A stretch of 64,000 bases of DNA from Macrolepiota albuminosa (lineage: Eukaryota > Basidiomycota > Agaricomycetes > Agaricales > Agaricaceae). The notes below the pieces were generated by a model. The model did not search any database. It saw only the letters and a program-made list of their open reading frames with translations, and had not been told where the DNA came from. Within the stretch, counting starts at the first letter, position 1; every line of letters starts with the position of its first letter. Shown here one piece after another: positions 22,809 through 33,520 of this stretch. The stretch lies in assembly GCA_027475525.1 (NCBI GenBank), contig JAMWFC010000106.1, forward strand, positions 186,001 through 250,000, written 5' to 3'. A program made the position numbers and the translations under genes.

Positions 22809-23152
22809 TGTTGAGAGTTAACACCTAGAACATGGGTAAATATTGTGAACCTCAGTCGTTGTGGTACTTGACTGTATTCAACCTACCTAGAACATGGGTA
22901 AATATTGTGAACTAGGTAGAGATATTGAGTAAGTACAGTATCTCTGTCTGTATGGTGTATTTACTTATCCTTAATCATCGTGGTACTTGACTGAGGGTAG
23001 TACGTGTCGCTAGTGAATATATATAGTCTGGATTCTGTATTAAGGGTGAGATAAAGAGATAAATAAAGAACACAGAGATAAATGAAGAATACATTGACCC
23101 TTCATTGATGGTCAGGGTTTGAGATGCTTATGGTGTACACTGGCGTCTAACA
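22809..23152 (-). repeat. Copia 3' LTR
   Basis: On the minus strand it reads TGTTAGACGCCAGTGTAC … GTTAACTCTCAACA (344 bp). It is preceded by a textbook polypurine tract (GGTGAGGAGGAG, 23153-23164). A 27-bp internal sequence is repeated with a 62-bp period (22824/22886). No matching 5' LTR is in the window. Confidence 0.8.
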
Positions 23153-24306
23153 CTCCTCCTCACCATAAGCGCAAAAATAGTATCAGGCTCCTCCTTGCGT
23201 CAAATTATGGTCAGGACAGTCCAAGAATACGTCGGAGTTGCGAGAATCAAGGTAGAGGGAGGGGTTTAGTGAATAAATTGGCTACATTGTCCTTCATATT
23301 GATGTAGCGTATAATGATTTCTCTTGATGCAACACATTCACATAAGAAGTGGTATTTGATGTCGACGTGTTTGACATAAGAATGTAACACCGGATCCTCC
23401 AATAGATTAATCGCTGCATTATTGTTGCATATTATTGTTGTTGCATTGTCCAGACTATGGTTAATTGTCTTCAAAAGGGTTCGTAACCACATGCACTCTT
23501 GTGCAGCCATGTATTCAGCTTCACACAGGGAAGCAGCTACTGTCTTCTGCTTCCTCGAAGCCCACAAAATGATACCTGATCCTAGTAACCATGCATATCC
23601 CCGATGCTTTGCCTCGTATCAAGGCAATTTGCCCAATCCAAATCCGTGAAACCAGTGAGTACAATAGGAGAAAGTCCCCCCAGGCTGAGTCTGAGATTTC
23701 TTGTTCCCTTTAGGTACCAAACCACATGGATAGCTGCATTCCAGTGCGTCACTGAGTAGAAATCAAAATATTGGCTTAATTGTTGGACCACATATTGAAT
23801 GTCAGGTCTGGACAAAATAGCTAACCAGATTAAGCCCCCCACAAGCCTTTGGTATGGGATTTTTGCTAAATCATCCCATTTTTTCTCTGTCATCATTGAA
23901 TAGTCGGCACATCTCAGCTTCAAACTAGGTTTTATTGGTAAGGATAACAGGTTGGTGTCCTGTTGTCCAAACTGTGTGATCAATTGATCAATTACCAGTG
24001 TCTATGAGAGATAAACTGTCCGATTTGGTCTATCCCATTCTATTGCAATCCCTACAATTTGTCACGGAGTACCTAGATCTGATATTGTCCATGCTTCACG
24101 TAGTTGCGACTTGAAATGTTCATTTGCCTGTTTAGAACTGGCAATCAACAAGAAATCGTCTACATGGACTGCCACAATGACTGTGCCATAAGTTGATTTC
24201 CTGTAATAGACACATGACTCGCATGCCAGTCTTGTAAAGCCCCACTTTCACTGCTGGCACTGGAAAGTATTTCCATTGGAAAATGTACAAAAGAAACCTG
24301 TTATAC

Positions 24307-24460
24307 CACTTCTATGTGGTGTTTACCCAAGAAATATGTAAGCATTTTCTCACCAAAATATTTAGAAAAATGTTTATCTTTTTCACTTCTATGTGGTGTT
24401 TACCCAAGAAATATGTAAGCATTTTCTCACCAAAATATTTAGAAAAATGTTTATCTTTTT
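24307..24460. repeat. 77-bp tandem duplication #10
   Basis: Copies 24307-24383 and 24384-24460 are identical. It lies in the left arm of MITE copy 2. Confidence 0.97.
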
Positions 24461-24665
24461 TTCAACTGTTTTACAAGGAAAAATGTCACCTTTTGCTACT
24501 GTTTTTCTGAAAAAATGCTGCTTTTTCAGACTTTTTTCCTAAAAAATGCACTATTTCTAGGAAAAGGATGGTAAAAAGATAGTATTTTTCATTGGGAAAA
24601 AGTTGGGAAAAAGGTGAAAATTTTTCTAACTATTTTAGTGGGGAAATATTGATATATTTCTTGGA

Positions 24666-24819
24666 AAAAAACAATGTAGAAGTGGTATAACAGGTTTCTT
24701 TTGTACTTTTTCCAATGGAAATACTTTCCAGTGCCAGCAGTGAAAAAACAATGTAGAAGTGGTATAACAGGTTTCTTTTGTACTTTTTCCAATGGAAATA
24801 CTTTCCAGTGCCAGCAGTG
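24666..24819. repeat. 77-bp tandem duplication #11
   Basis: Copies 24666-24742 and 24743-24819 are identical. It duplicates the right terminal inverted repeat of MITE copy 2. Confidence 0.97.
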
Positions 24820-26349
24820 TTTACCACCATATTATCATTTAAGGTTTGGTTCCATATTTGTCCAGCTTGTTTCATTCCATATAGTACTTTTTCCAGTTTA
24901 CAAATGTAATCTTCCTTGCCTGGTTCCTCAAAATCTTTTGGTTGTTCCATATACGTGGTCTCCTCCTCAGGTAGGATGCCATACAGGAATGCAGTTTTAA
25001 TATCAACTTGCATAGCGTCCCATCCCAATACAGCAGCGATGTGGAGTAAAATACGCCATGATTTGGCATGTGCTGTTGGTGAAGTTGTCTTGGTGTATTC
25101 TTTTCCATACACCTGATTAAAACCTTGTAGAACATGCCTGACCTTAAATCTTACAACATTTCCTTTTTCATCATGCTTCAGAGCAAACACAGGCCATCCT
25201 CAATGTATCCTGTCCTGTGGAAACCTCCTCTCTTGGTATCGGTCGGTAAACTCCCATATCCTTTAGAGACTTGAGCTCATCTTTGTATGCCATCTTCCAT
25301 CTTTTTGCATCTGCTGATTTCTGTGCCTGATTCCATGTTTTTGGTACTTCAGGATCAAAGTCACCTGCATCAATGCCTGGCTCTTCTTCAATGCCATTCA
25401 GCATAGCCAGCACTTGATCAAGGTCTAAGTTTTCACCACCAATATTCAGTGGATCAGCTGGCTGTTTATGATGGAGCTCGTTGATGGCAAGTTGACGTTT
25501 TGCTCTTGCCTCACAAACTCGATTTGCTGATTCTTTAGATTTTCTTACTGCTCGTTGGACAGCTGTTTCAGGTGCTCCATCAGGCCTGCTTTTTTCAGTT
25601 GGGATTGATACATGCATTGATCTTCATGGCATGTTATGGGTGGGTTCATCTGCTGGTTCTTTGGGTTGCACATGCGGTACTGCATCTCCTGGTGGATCTG
25701 GGATAATAGGAGCTGGTTCGACATCAGTGGTTTGGATAGGCACATTGTCATCGTCTGGAATCAAACTTTTAACCCTGTTTCAACTTGTCGTGCTAATATC
25801 CACATCTTTAGCTCATTGAACATGTCACTCTTCAATTTGAGCGGTATAGACCATGGTTTATTTGTATAGTTGTCAACAATGTTCATGATGTAATTATTCC
25901 CTGTTCATGATGTAATGTCCTGCAACGCAGTTAAGTCCACACAGACAATCTCCAATTTTTGAGTAGCTCTGTGTCCAATTCCCTCCTCCCGGACCTTTGG
26001 GACTGGGGTCCTTGCCTGTTTGCCACAAATACATTCGTTACATTTTGGTGGTTTGGAGGGAAAGTTGGATGGCATACCTTCGATCATGCCAGACTTCGCT
26101 ATTTCAATGATTGTTTAGTAATTTGCATGGCCCAATTAGCAATGCCATGTAATGATATTAGGTGATGGGTGAACCAAAAATACTAATTCATCGTGGAGGT
26201 TTAATGCATAAAGGTTCTTTGTGGGAAGTAGGGTTCCATTTGCAATTAATCAATTTGTATCCTTTTTAAACAGGGTTGCCTCTGCATCGTTAAACATTGT
26301 AAAAATGTTTGTTCTCTTTGCCATGGAGCTGACCAAGAGTAATCTGACA

Positions 26350-26749
26350 GTAGCTTTTGGAACATACAGTGCATTGTCAAGTACTAGGTAAGAGCCATTT
26401 GCTAAGTGTATCTGCATTTGACCAGCAGCAGTTGCAGAGGTTGTCGATCTGCCTACTCCTCAAATATGTTTGTGGGGACAAGGTGGCAATGGATTGCAAT
26501 AGTTCCTTCATGACATTGCCCACATCAAATGCATGGTTGATCTTTTCAAAGATCCTATTGATGGTTTTTGTAAGGGGCTCCATCAGAGAACACTTCATGG
26601 TCAAAGCCTCCTGCAGCAACCTCACTTGCTGGACAGGGCCAGCACCTCCATGCCTTGTCTGTAAATACTCCCATAGAGACTTTGCATCATTCGTATCATC
26701 AGTAAGGTTGCACTCCGACTCAGATAACCCCAACATCAGGAAAGATCTC
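26350..26749 (-). pseudogene. Copia gag fragment (UBN2-type)
   Basis: The minus strand encodes DDTNDAKSLWEYLQTRHGG, then VQQVRLLQEALTMKCS, the typical retrotransposon gag core of copia elements. It belongs to the copia element at 22.8-26.7 kb. It is cut at 26750, exactly where the LTR of Ty3 element A begins, which indicates that A inserted into this gag. The missing 5' gag part was not found on the far side of A. Confidence 0.7.
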
Positions 26750-26985
26750 TGTAACGAAGTTACAGGGTTGTGAGAGCTTAGAGTTCACACTGCACAGAAT
26801 CAGACCAGTCCAGTCTATTGACTATGAAGTATAAGCAAAAAATAGGCTGCTTAGTAAGCAGATAATACAACTATATATAATAATGTAATTAATAATATTA
26901 TATTATAATAAATATAATATAATATTAACTACTACTGTAAGTATAAGCTATGTGGTCAACGCCACATAGCGGACTACGCTACACA
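26750..26985 (-). repeat. 3' LTR of Ty3 element A
   Basis: On the minus strand it runs TGTGTAGCGTAGTCCGC … GTAACTTCGTTACA (236 bp). It is preceded by a purine tract (TTGGGGGG). The middle is very A/T-rich. Confidence 0.7.
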
Positions 26986-27028
26986 CCCCCCAATTAGACC
27001 GAGCTATGGTCTCAAAATAATATGATGG

Positions 27029-29769
27029 TCAGGCCATTGGTAAGTCAGGGACAGGGGCAATTGGAGAGTTCCCAGACTCCCGGAATGGATCGGCAGTTGC
27101 ATCGTCCATGTCGTAGTCAAGGAGTTCATCCTCAGGTGCAGGCTCATAAGAAGTGCCTGATGGCCCTGCTACAGGCAGGGAGTCGTCATAGTCCTGGAGG
27201 AGGGACAGTGTGAGAGTGGGGTCAACAATTGACCCCAGAATAGGTGGTTGGGGATCAGAAAGATTCCCAGTATCGGACAGGTACTGGCACGTCCAGATCT
27301 TGCAGACATGAATGTCTTGCCCAATGAGGAGGTACATCCTCTTGGTGAGTGTGTCGTTGTAAGCACAACAACTGTCCTGCTGCTGGAGCATAAGGCGTTG
27401 TCGATCACCAATGGTGGCCTCGTGCCACCCATCCCACTGAGCAATGGACTGGGGTGTCCCATATTGGTTGAGGCGTTGCAGCCTCTCGTCGTCAATAGCG
27501 GCCACCTCATTGTAGAGCTGGCTGTTGCTGAAGAATATGTGGGCCAAGTAGGTGACCCCATAGGTGTACACATGGTCAGCCCAGCTGACCAGAATTTGAT
27601 TGTAAAAAAGGACACGTAACACGTCTGAAGTGGTAAACACGGAAGCTGATGCTTCCAGGATGTCCACAGCCCAAGCCTCAAAGTTAGGGTTGTTGGCGTG
27701 GAGGGGCACAAAGACTTGCCCCGTAGCTGCCTTGTACTCAGCCACAGCCTCTTTGTAGAGGCCTGGCCTTGTGAAGACATAGGCCAGGTACTTGTGTACC
27801 ATGGTCTTGGAGGGGCGGCTGGCGCTGAGGGCGCATACAAGTGCAAACCCAAAAAGGCTGCGCCAATAAATGTGCATGGCGCGGTCCATAGCCAGACTGG
27901 TCCATACGTTGGGTGTCCTAGGATGCCCATAGAGGAGGGCATATGAGCCCAGGTAGTCCAAAGCAAATGGTTGCTTTGGATCAGGGGGAGTAAGGCCAAT
28001 GAAGGCAAGTCTCCCACCCTCTTTGCGGCGATAAATCCACGTTGGTACAATCATTTGTGGGACGTTCTTCTGCTCCTTGGGACTCGTGAAGGGTACCGCA
28101 ATGGTCTTATACAGGACCTCGTTGAGTAATTGAGACCTGGCTCTGTCTCAGGCAGTAGGGTGGCAGTTCAGCGCCACCCATTTGAATTCATTGAGCAGTA
28201 GGTAGCCCAACTGATGCTGACAAATCAGCATAAACTGGTTGTTCACCAGTGAATGGAGCCTGCAGAGCTCACAAGGACTGCGGGGAAACCTGCAAGGTGC
28301 CACTTGGTACACCTTACTGTTGTGGGGTGTTGATGCAGCGTTGCCCTCTTTATCAGCCTTGAAGGACCTGGCTGCATGGGCTTCTTGCCCAACAAAGATA
28401 GTATTGGTCACTGGCAACCAGTAGAACTGGGGAGATAACCCCACACCAAAGAATGAGTTCTGGCGCTCAACAGTGTGATCATGGTAGATTACAACACCGA
28501 GCGCATCAGAGATGTGACCGGTTTCATCTTCAAGGAGGGCGGCTCCTCATTTGGCGCTATCCTGCACCCAACAGTCTATCTTGGCCCATTGATTGCTGTT
28601 GCACTGTTCACGCACCATACATTGTGCTGCCATCTTGTGTGGCACAGGAGATTCCATGCGAGCCTCTTCAGGCTCCTCATACCACTTGTCATCGGAGGGT
28701 GGGGATGGTAGCCTCTCCGGCACAGACTTATCAGGCCATGAGTCCATTACCCACACACACCATGGAAATTGGGCTGGCAGGCCCTCTACCAGTATTGCGG
28801 GTAAGAAGGGGATGTTAGCCCCTGGGGCCCCTTTCAGGGCATCTGCGGGGAAGTGCACGTTGATGTATGCGTGCCCTTCCAGTTGCTTACCCCGACAATC
28901 CTTTCAGGGTTGTGAGGCCTTAGCCTCAGTGGGGCGTGTGCTAACGCCCCTGGAACTCTGCTCCCCAGAGTGCATGGTGGATACCATGGATAATGGTCGC
29001 AACGATGCGACCTCAGATGCACCGCTGGCAAGGTGCTGGATGAGCCGGGGGGTGGCTGGGGCAGGGGCATCTTCATAAGGGAGGATGTCCCACCTTAGAC
29101 CAGCCTCCTGGCTGGAAATGACAATGCTTGACTGAGTCGAGTGGGAGGGCACGTCCTCCACTCCTTGCCGACGTGCCCTTTTGCTGGAGTCGGTGTCCCA
29201 ACTTGGGGGTGTAGTCTGCCGCTTACGAGCAGCTGATAAGGCAAGAAGATCAGTTTTGCGCTGAGCATGCATATGATCCATGTCATCTATCATCTGGCTG
29301 ATGAGGATGACCGCCTCCACATTGCGGAGGAATGATGACTCTGCAGGTACATCGTACCTGTTGTCCCCCAGGCATTGGAGGAGAGTAGCCAGGACTAAGT
29401 CCTGGTTGAGGCTGGGCTCGACAGCCCGTGCTTTTCCTTTGTTGCGTCGAGGACGTGACTCTTCTTCCGAGCTGGGCTCAGATTGGTGCGGCATCTCCAG
29501 CCGCTGTAGCAAGGAGAGCTTGGCCAGGCTCTCTGTCGGCGCATCAGCCAATGAACTGATGCTTAGTTCTGGATTGAGAGTTTCTGTACTCTCAATGGCA
29601 GCGGTGGCCTGCATGAGGGATGCTTGGCATCCCTCTAGATTGTCAACTAGCACTGTGGTTGACAGGGAAGCCAACCTGCCTCCCTTGGCTGTCGCCTCAT
29701 ACAAGGCATTGTACTGGGGCATTGTGCCCCAAGCCCCCATCCAAGCTGGGGGGTACGGCATCATTACGG
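27029..29769 (-). pseudogene. ORF X of element A, C-terminal portion
   Basis: Pieces in the same strand order: 29769-28904 (Pro/Gln/Ser-rich, then a basic RPRRNKGKARAV stretch and KRARRQGVED), 28858-28547, 28530-28148 and 28054-27029, separated by frameshifts. The conserved part aligns with ORF X of C and D: LGVVIYHDHTVERQNSFF, FYWLPVTNTIFVG, FPRSPCELCRLHSLVNNQF, YLLLNEFKWVALN, RPGLYKEAVAEYKAATG, WADHVYTYGVTYL, IDDERLQRLNQYGTPQSIA and QWDGWHE. There is no signal peptide, transmembrane segment, catalytic motif or zinc knuckle. It ends just before the purine tract and LTR. Function unknown. Confidence 0.75.
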
Positions 29770-30026
29770 TGTAACATAGTTTATTACAATTAAATAATTA
29801 TATTAATTATTTAATATTACTTTATATACATGCTGGCTGCCTTACATGTAACATAGTTTATTACAATTAAATAATTATATTAATTATTTAATATTACTTT
29901 ATATACATGCTGGCTGCCTTACATAAGGCAGCCAATTTACTGTTATACTCGTAGTACTAGAATCGAAGATCGATCTGGTTCTGTTGGTGTGACCGTAAGG
30001 CTACATTTATACTTGACTTTGTTTCA
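29770..30026 (+). repeat. 5' LTR of element D
   Basis: It starts TGTAACATAG and ends TTGACTTTGTTTCA. It appears as 257 bp only because of the 77-bp duplication at 29771-29924; the 3' LTR is 180 bp. It contains a perfect inverted repeat (TGGCTGCCTTA … TAAGGCAGCCA) downstream of TTTATATACA. Confidence 0.92.
29771..29924. repeat. 77-bp tandem duplication #12
   Basis: Copies 29771-29847 and 29848-29924 are identical. It lies at the very start of the 5' LTR of element D and is absent from the other three LTRs of this family. Confidence 0.97.
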
Positions 30027-30176
30027 CTTTTTTGAACCTTTCAGGTTCAATTCTGATACTACGGACGAAGACTACGGGTCTAGACTGATAGCCTAGACTG
30101 TGATTGCATCGAACAGTGCATCAACTTCTTTGACGCACGCTTCCGGGTAAAACGAGACGTAGCAACACTTGATTGG

Positions 30177-33147
30177 ATGGAGACCAATCAATCTACTGAA
30201 CCGACACGCGATGGTGAGACCATCGACCAGTCGTTGGCATATCCTCAATCTGCGGTGACTGACCCGGGTCGTCCCGGGTCAGAGAATACTGAGGCCGAGC
30301 CTTCACGACAGCCTCAGGGAATGCCAGGAGGGACGCAATGGAGTGAAGTGCGTCCGACAGCTGCGCCAAGCGGTGCAGCGAGACCAGGGGCAATTGTGGA
30401 AGACCTGGAACAGCAGTCCGGCAGGGATCATGAATCTCCCATGCAGACTGTGCAGCGAGACCAGGGGCAATTGTGGAAGACCTGGAACAGCAGTCCGGCA
30501 GGGATCATGAATCTCCCATGCAGACTGGGAGGTCTGGGCGGCAATTCCAGAGCAGGAGTAGTGCTCAGGGACCTATCAAAGGTCGCAGACCTTCGTCGTA
30601 CTTTCTGGGGAAGATGCCGAGGCAAGAGGCGGGCAGTTGGAGAGTTCCAACTGAATCCACTCCCATGATGCAACGTCAGCAGGGAGCTGGAGTGCCGCAG
30701 GAAACGACAATTCCTGAGCAAAGAACGCCGGCAGTACATTGGGAAGATGAAACGTCCGATGACGAAGAGAGTGGACAGAGTGAGTCCACCCTTCAGGTTC
30801 AGTGTGCTATGCTATGGAAGAGATACCCTAGCATTACAAAGGATACCACGTGTGCTTGACTAGGACTGTATGTACTGAAACACATATGGTTGATACAGGC
30901 TAGAGGTGAAAATGTACCTCAATTGAATACTGTTGAATACATTACATTGTACGTTCAGATTCTTGAGCTGGAAGCCCAAGCATATATGTATCGCAAGGCT
31001 AATTGAGGATCAGCTGCCTCGACTCCAGAGGGGGCAAACTTGATTCTGAACATACCCCCGGTGGCAAAGCCAGAGTTGTCTCCCCATCTGGAAGAGGCAA
31101 TGAGCAATATATATGCGCCCCAGCAAGCAGGAGAGTCTGACGAGCAGTTCACTGCCAGGTTCGCTGCAGCACAAAGACAGAATGTATTCAGAGGTCAATG
31201 AAGGAGACCTCTGTCGACGACGGAATCGGTGTCTACCATACCTGTGGTAGATAGCAACCTAACCGGAGTGGGGGAGCCAAGGCACCCTCCCACAAAACAG
31301 GAATCAGTGGAGAATGTTCCACTGGCGAATCAAGTGCCGTTGGCTGATAAGTTCGCGGAGAGAGTAGCTTATCAGCGCATGCGGAACCAAGACCTGAAGT
31401 GCCAGGGACACTCCTGGATAGATGACCAGGGAATTGTATTCGATGGGATAACGCCCATCGATGAGATGCGAAGGCAATATGTTCAACAGACACGACAGCC
31501 TGACACCAGGAGAGGGGACCTGCCCACAGTGGATCCGAGCCGAGCCCCTGGAAAACAGGTGATAGAAGAGCTAGGGGGACAGGGAAGCCCACTGCATTGG
31601 AGTGGTGCAGAGAAAGTGAACTATACAGGTCACCGACCTGTACGTGCATTCTCTGTGGTACCTCCAGCGGAAGGTAGAAATAAAACGCCTGGAATAACTG
31701 AGGCGACAAAGGTGTATACTGAAAATATGCATCAGCGCCTCAGTAGTATAATCGACGATGCGGTAGGCGTAGCATTGCGCCTTCCCAAAGGTATCAAGCC
31801 GCGTAAAGTGGAGTTAAAGTGGAGTCGAAACACATTCACCCGTACAGAGGGGAGTCCAAGTTTAGCGACTGGGAAAATTGGACGATAGATGTGTGCAACC
31901 ATCTGGCAGCATGCCAGTATGGGGGGGATCGTCTGGATTGAGAATGTGTATTCGTTCTCCCGGAGTTCCTGGACGGACCAGCTAAAGCCTGGTTCCATCA
32001 TCATGTCTTGCACTACAATCGTGCACGACAGCAATGGACGTTCAAGGATGTAATCCTTGAGTTGTATAACCGGTTCGTTAGTGCATCCACCATGCAGGAT
32101 GCTCGGGAGGCGTTCATTGCAACCTCCTACACCGAACGGCTAGGTGTTCAAGGTTTCTATGACACCTTGATAGACCATGCGCAGAATATGTCAATTTACC
32201 CAGACAACTGGGTAATGATTGATACCTTTCTGCGGGGGATACCTGATGCAATGAGAGAGTCTCTCATTTGTGATGACAGACTATTGCCCAAAGTAAATAC
32301 AGTCAAGGAATTCATAGCGCATGCGTTGCGCTACGAGCAAGCCCACAAAATAGCGCGACACTTTGGGCTACATAGCTCAAAGGTTCGATCGGCGAACAAG
32401 GCCGAGCCTCGGAAGGTAGGCACCTTCTGGGCTTGTCAAAAGGAGATGGTGGGCAATACAAACCCGAGGTTCGTGGTAAGAGCAGCACCTCGGCAAGACC
32501 GACGCTTCCGGAGCGACCGGCTGGGGGACTGTAGAGATGCACCGGCACAGGATGCTCACAGAGGTCCACACCGAGAGGGTGCTCGGCCGCATCAGGCTGC
32601 TGGTGAGGCTAAATTACCGACACCTACTGGACCACCGAAGTTTGAAGCAGCTTGCCCGTTCGTGGCGAGTAAGTGCTTCAAATGTGGCCAGCCTGGGCAT
32701 TTTGCGAATGCATGCCCAGTGGGTGGTGGAAAGCCTATGGGTAAGCCACGTGCCTATGTACGGGTGGCCCACACTGCTATCCTGGATGCTGAAGGGATAG
32801 ACTCCAGGAATGAACCTGATGTGGAAGACGATGAGGTGGAGAACCTCATACATGATGCACCAGAGGATGAAAATGCCTCTGTGGTGGAGAAGTTGTCGGA
32901 TGATGAATACATGGAGGTTGACGTATACGACAATGATTATTACGCCCGGGAGTCAGACTCAGAGTTCATGGGAGCTCTGACGGACTACCCGGCCAGCACA
33001 TTAGACCGGCCAGTTGGAGCAGCCAATGTTAAGGTGTATAAGGTACACCTTCGCAAGGCTCCAGAGAAGCTGGTGCATTAGACCGGCCAGTTGGAGCAGC
33101 CAATGTTAAGGTGTATAAGGTACACCTTCGCAAGGCTCCAGAGAAGC
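30177..33147 (+). pseudogene. Gag of element D (decayed)
   Basis: It starts METNQSTEPTRDGETIDQ, 150 bp after the LTR. It has a Pro/Gln/Ser-rich N-terminus, a capsid-like helical domain (DVILELYNRFVSASTMQDAR; YDTLIDHAQNMSIYPDNW), a zinc knuckle CFKCGQPGHFANAC (about 32680-32720), and an acidic tail. In-frame TGA stops occur where element C has CGA: after TKDTTCA, after YRKAN, after FRGQ and in the RLD codon run near 31940. A 77-bp duplication (30373) adds a frameshift. The frame runs up to the target site of element C and resumes at 44308. Confidence 0.88.
30373..30526. repeat. 77-bp tandem duplication #13
   Basis: Copies 30373-30449 and 30450-30526 are identical. It shifts the gag frame. The corresponding part of element C (about 43700-43780) has one copy. 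Confidence 0.97.
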
Positions 33148-33152
33148 TGGTG
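32999..33152. repeat. 77-bp tandem duplication #14
   Basis: Copies 32999-33075 and 33076-33152 are identical. It ends exactly at the target duplication preceding element C's LTR. Confidence 0.97.
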
Positions 33153-33333
33153 TGAAACAATGTCAAGTAAGATTGTAGCCTTACGGTCACACCAACAGAA
33201 CCAGATCGATATTCGATTCTAGTACTACGAGTATAACAGTAAATTGGCTGCCTTATGTAAGGCAGCCAGCATGTATATATAAAGTAATATTAAATAATTA
33301 ATATAATTATTTAATTGTAATAACTATGTTACA
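33153..33333 (-). repeat. 3' LTR of element C
   Basis: On the minus strand it runs TGTAACATAGTTATTAC … GACATTGTTTCA and contains the TGGCTGCCTTA inverted repeat. A purine tract AAAGGGGGGCA directly precedes it. Confidence 0.93.
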
Positions 33334-33520
33334 TGCCCCCCTTTGAGACTGGTAATCAGTCTCGATGTAGGTGGGACAATTAGTCCGATTCAGTACGTAG
33401 GTAAATGTGGAGGCACTCTGGTCCTCCACGGCTCAAAAAGTCCTAGTCATCTGTCAAAAAATACAACGCCGACGTTAACCAACAGTATAAATTGAAAAGG
33501 AGATGAGCCGCCTATGATAA

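Larger units (their letters stand above)
24249..24819. mobile_element. CACTA-type MITE, copy 2 (inside copia RT)
   Basis: The termini are CACTGCTGGCACTGGAAAGT and its inverted complement, with inverted repeats of roughly 60 bp reaching TATACCACTTCTA. It is flanked by TTT on both sides (24246-24248 and 24820-24822). It splits the copia RT between the sequence encoding NMVV and that encoding KWGFTRLACES. The internal part is A/T-rich and non-coding. Two 77-bp duplications are inside, so the true length is probably about 417 bp. Confidence 0.85.
23247..26170 (-). pseudogene. Copia pol (pre-integrase, part of integrase, RT, RNase H), decayed
   Basis: Minus strand, right to left: GAG-pre-integrase (CNECICGKQARTPVPK, 26.0 kb); integrase start (LEIVCVDLTALQDITS) and IVDNYTNKPWSIPLK, with the central catalytic part missing. 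The integrase-RT linker is Pro/Lys-rich. RT follows (WKMAYKDELKSLKDMGVY; FKVRHVLQGFNQVYGKEY; AMQVDIKTAFLYGILPEE; catalytic VHVDDFLLIA near 24150). RNase H is GFTDLDWANCLDTRQS, then WASRKQKTVAASLCEAEYMA, to NVANLFTKPLP at 23250. Stops, frame changes and MITE copy 2 interrupt it. Confidence 0.85.

Noticed and set aside
29280..29774. Plus-strand 164-codon frame
   Set aside because: It is antisense to ORF X of element A, which has conserved protein blocks.
30027..30062. A tRNA gene or tRNA fragment because of the GGTTCAATTC motif
   Set aside because: There is only a short stem-loop, no cloverleaf can be formed, and the position is the element leader.
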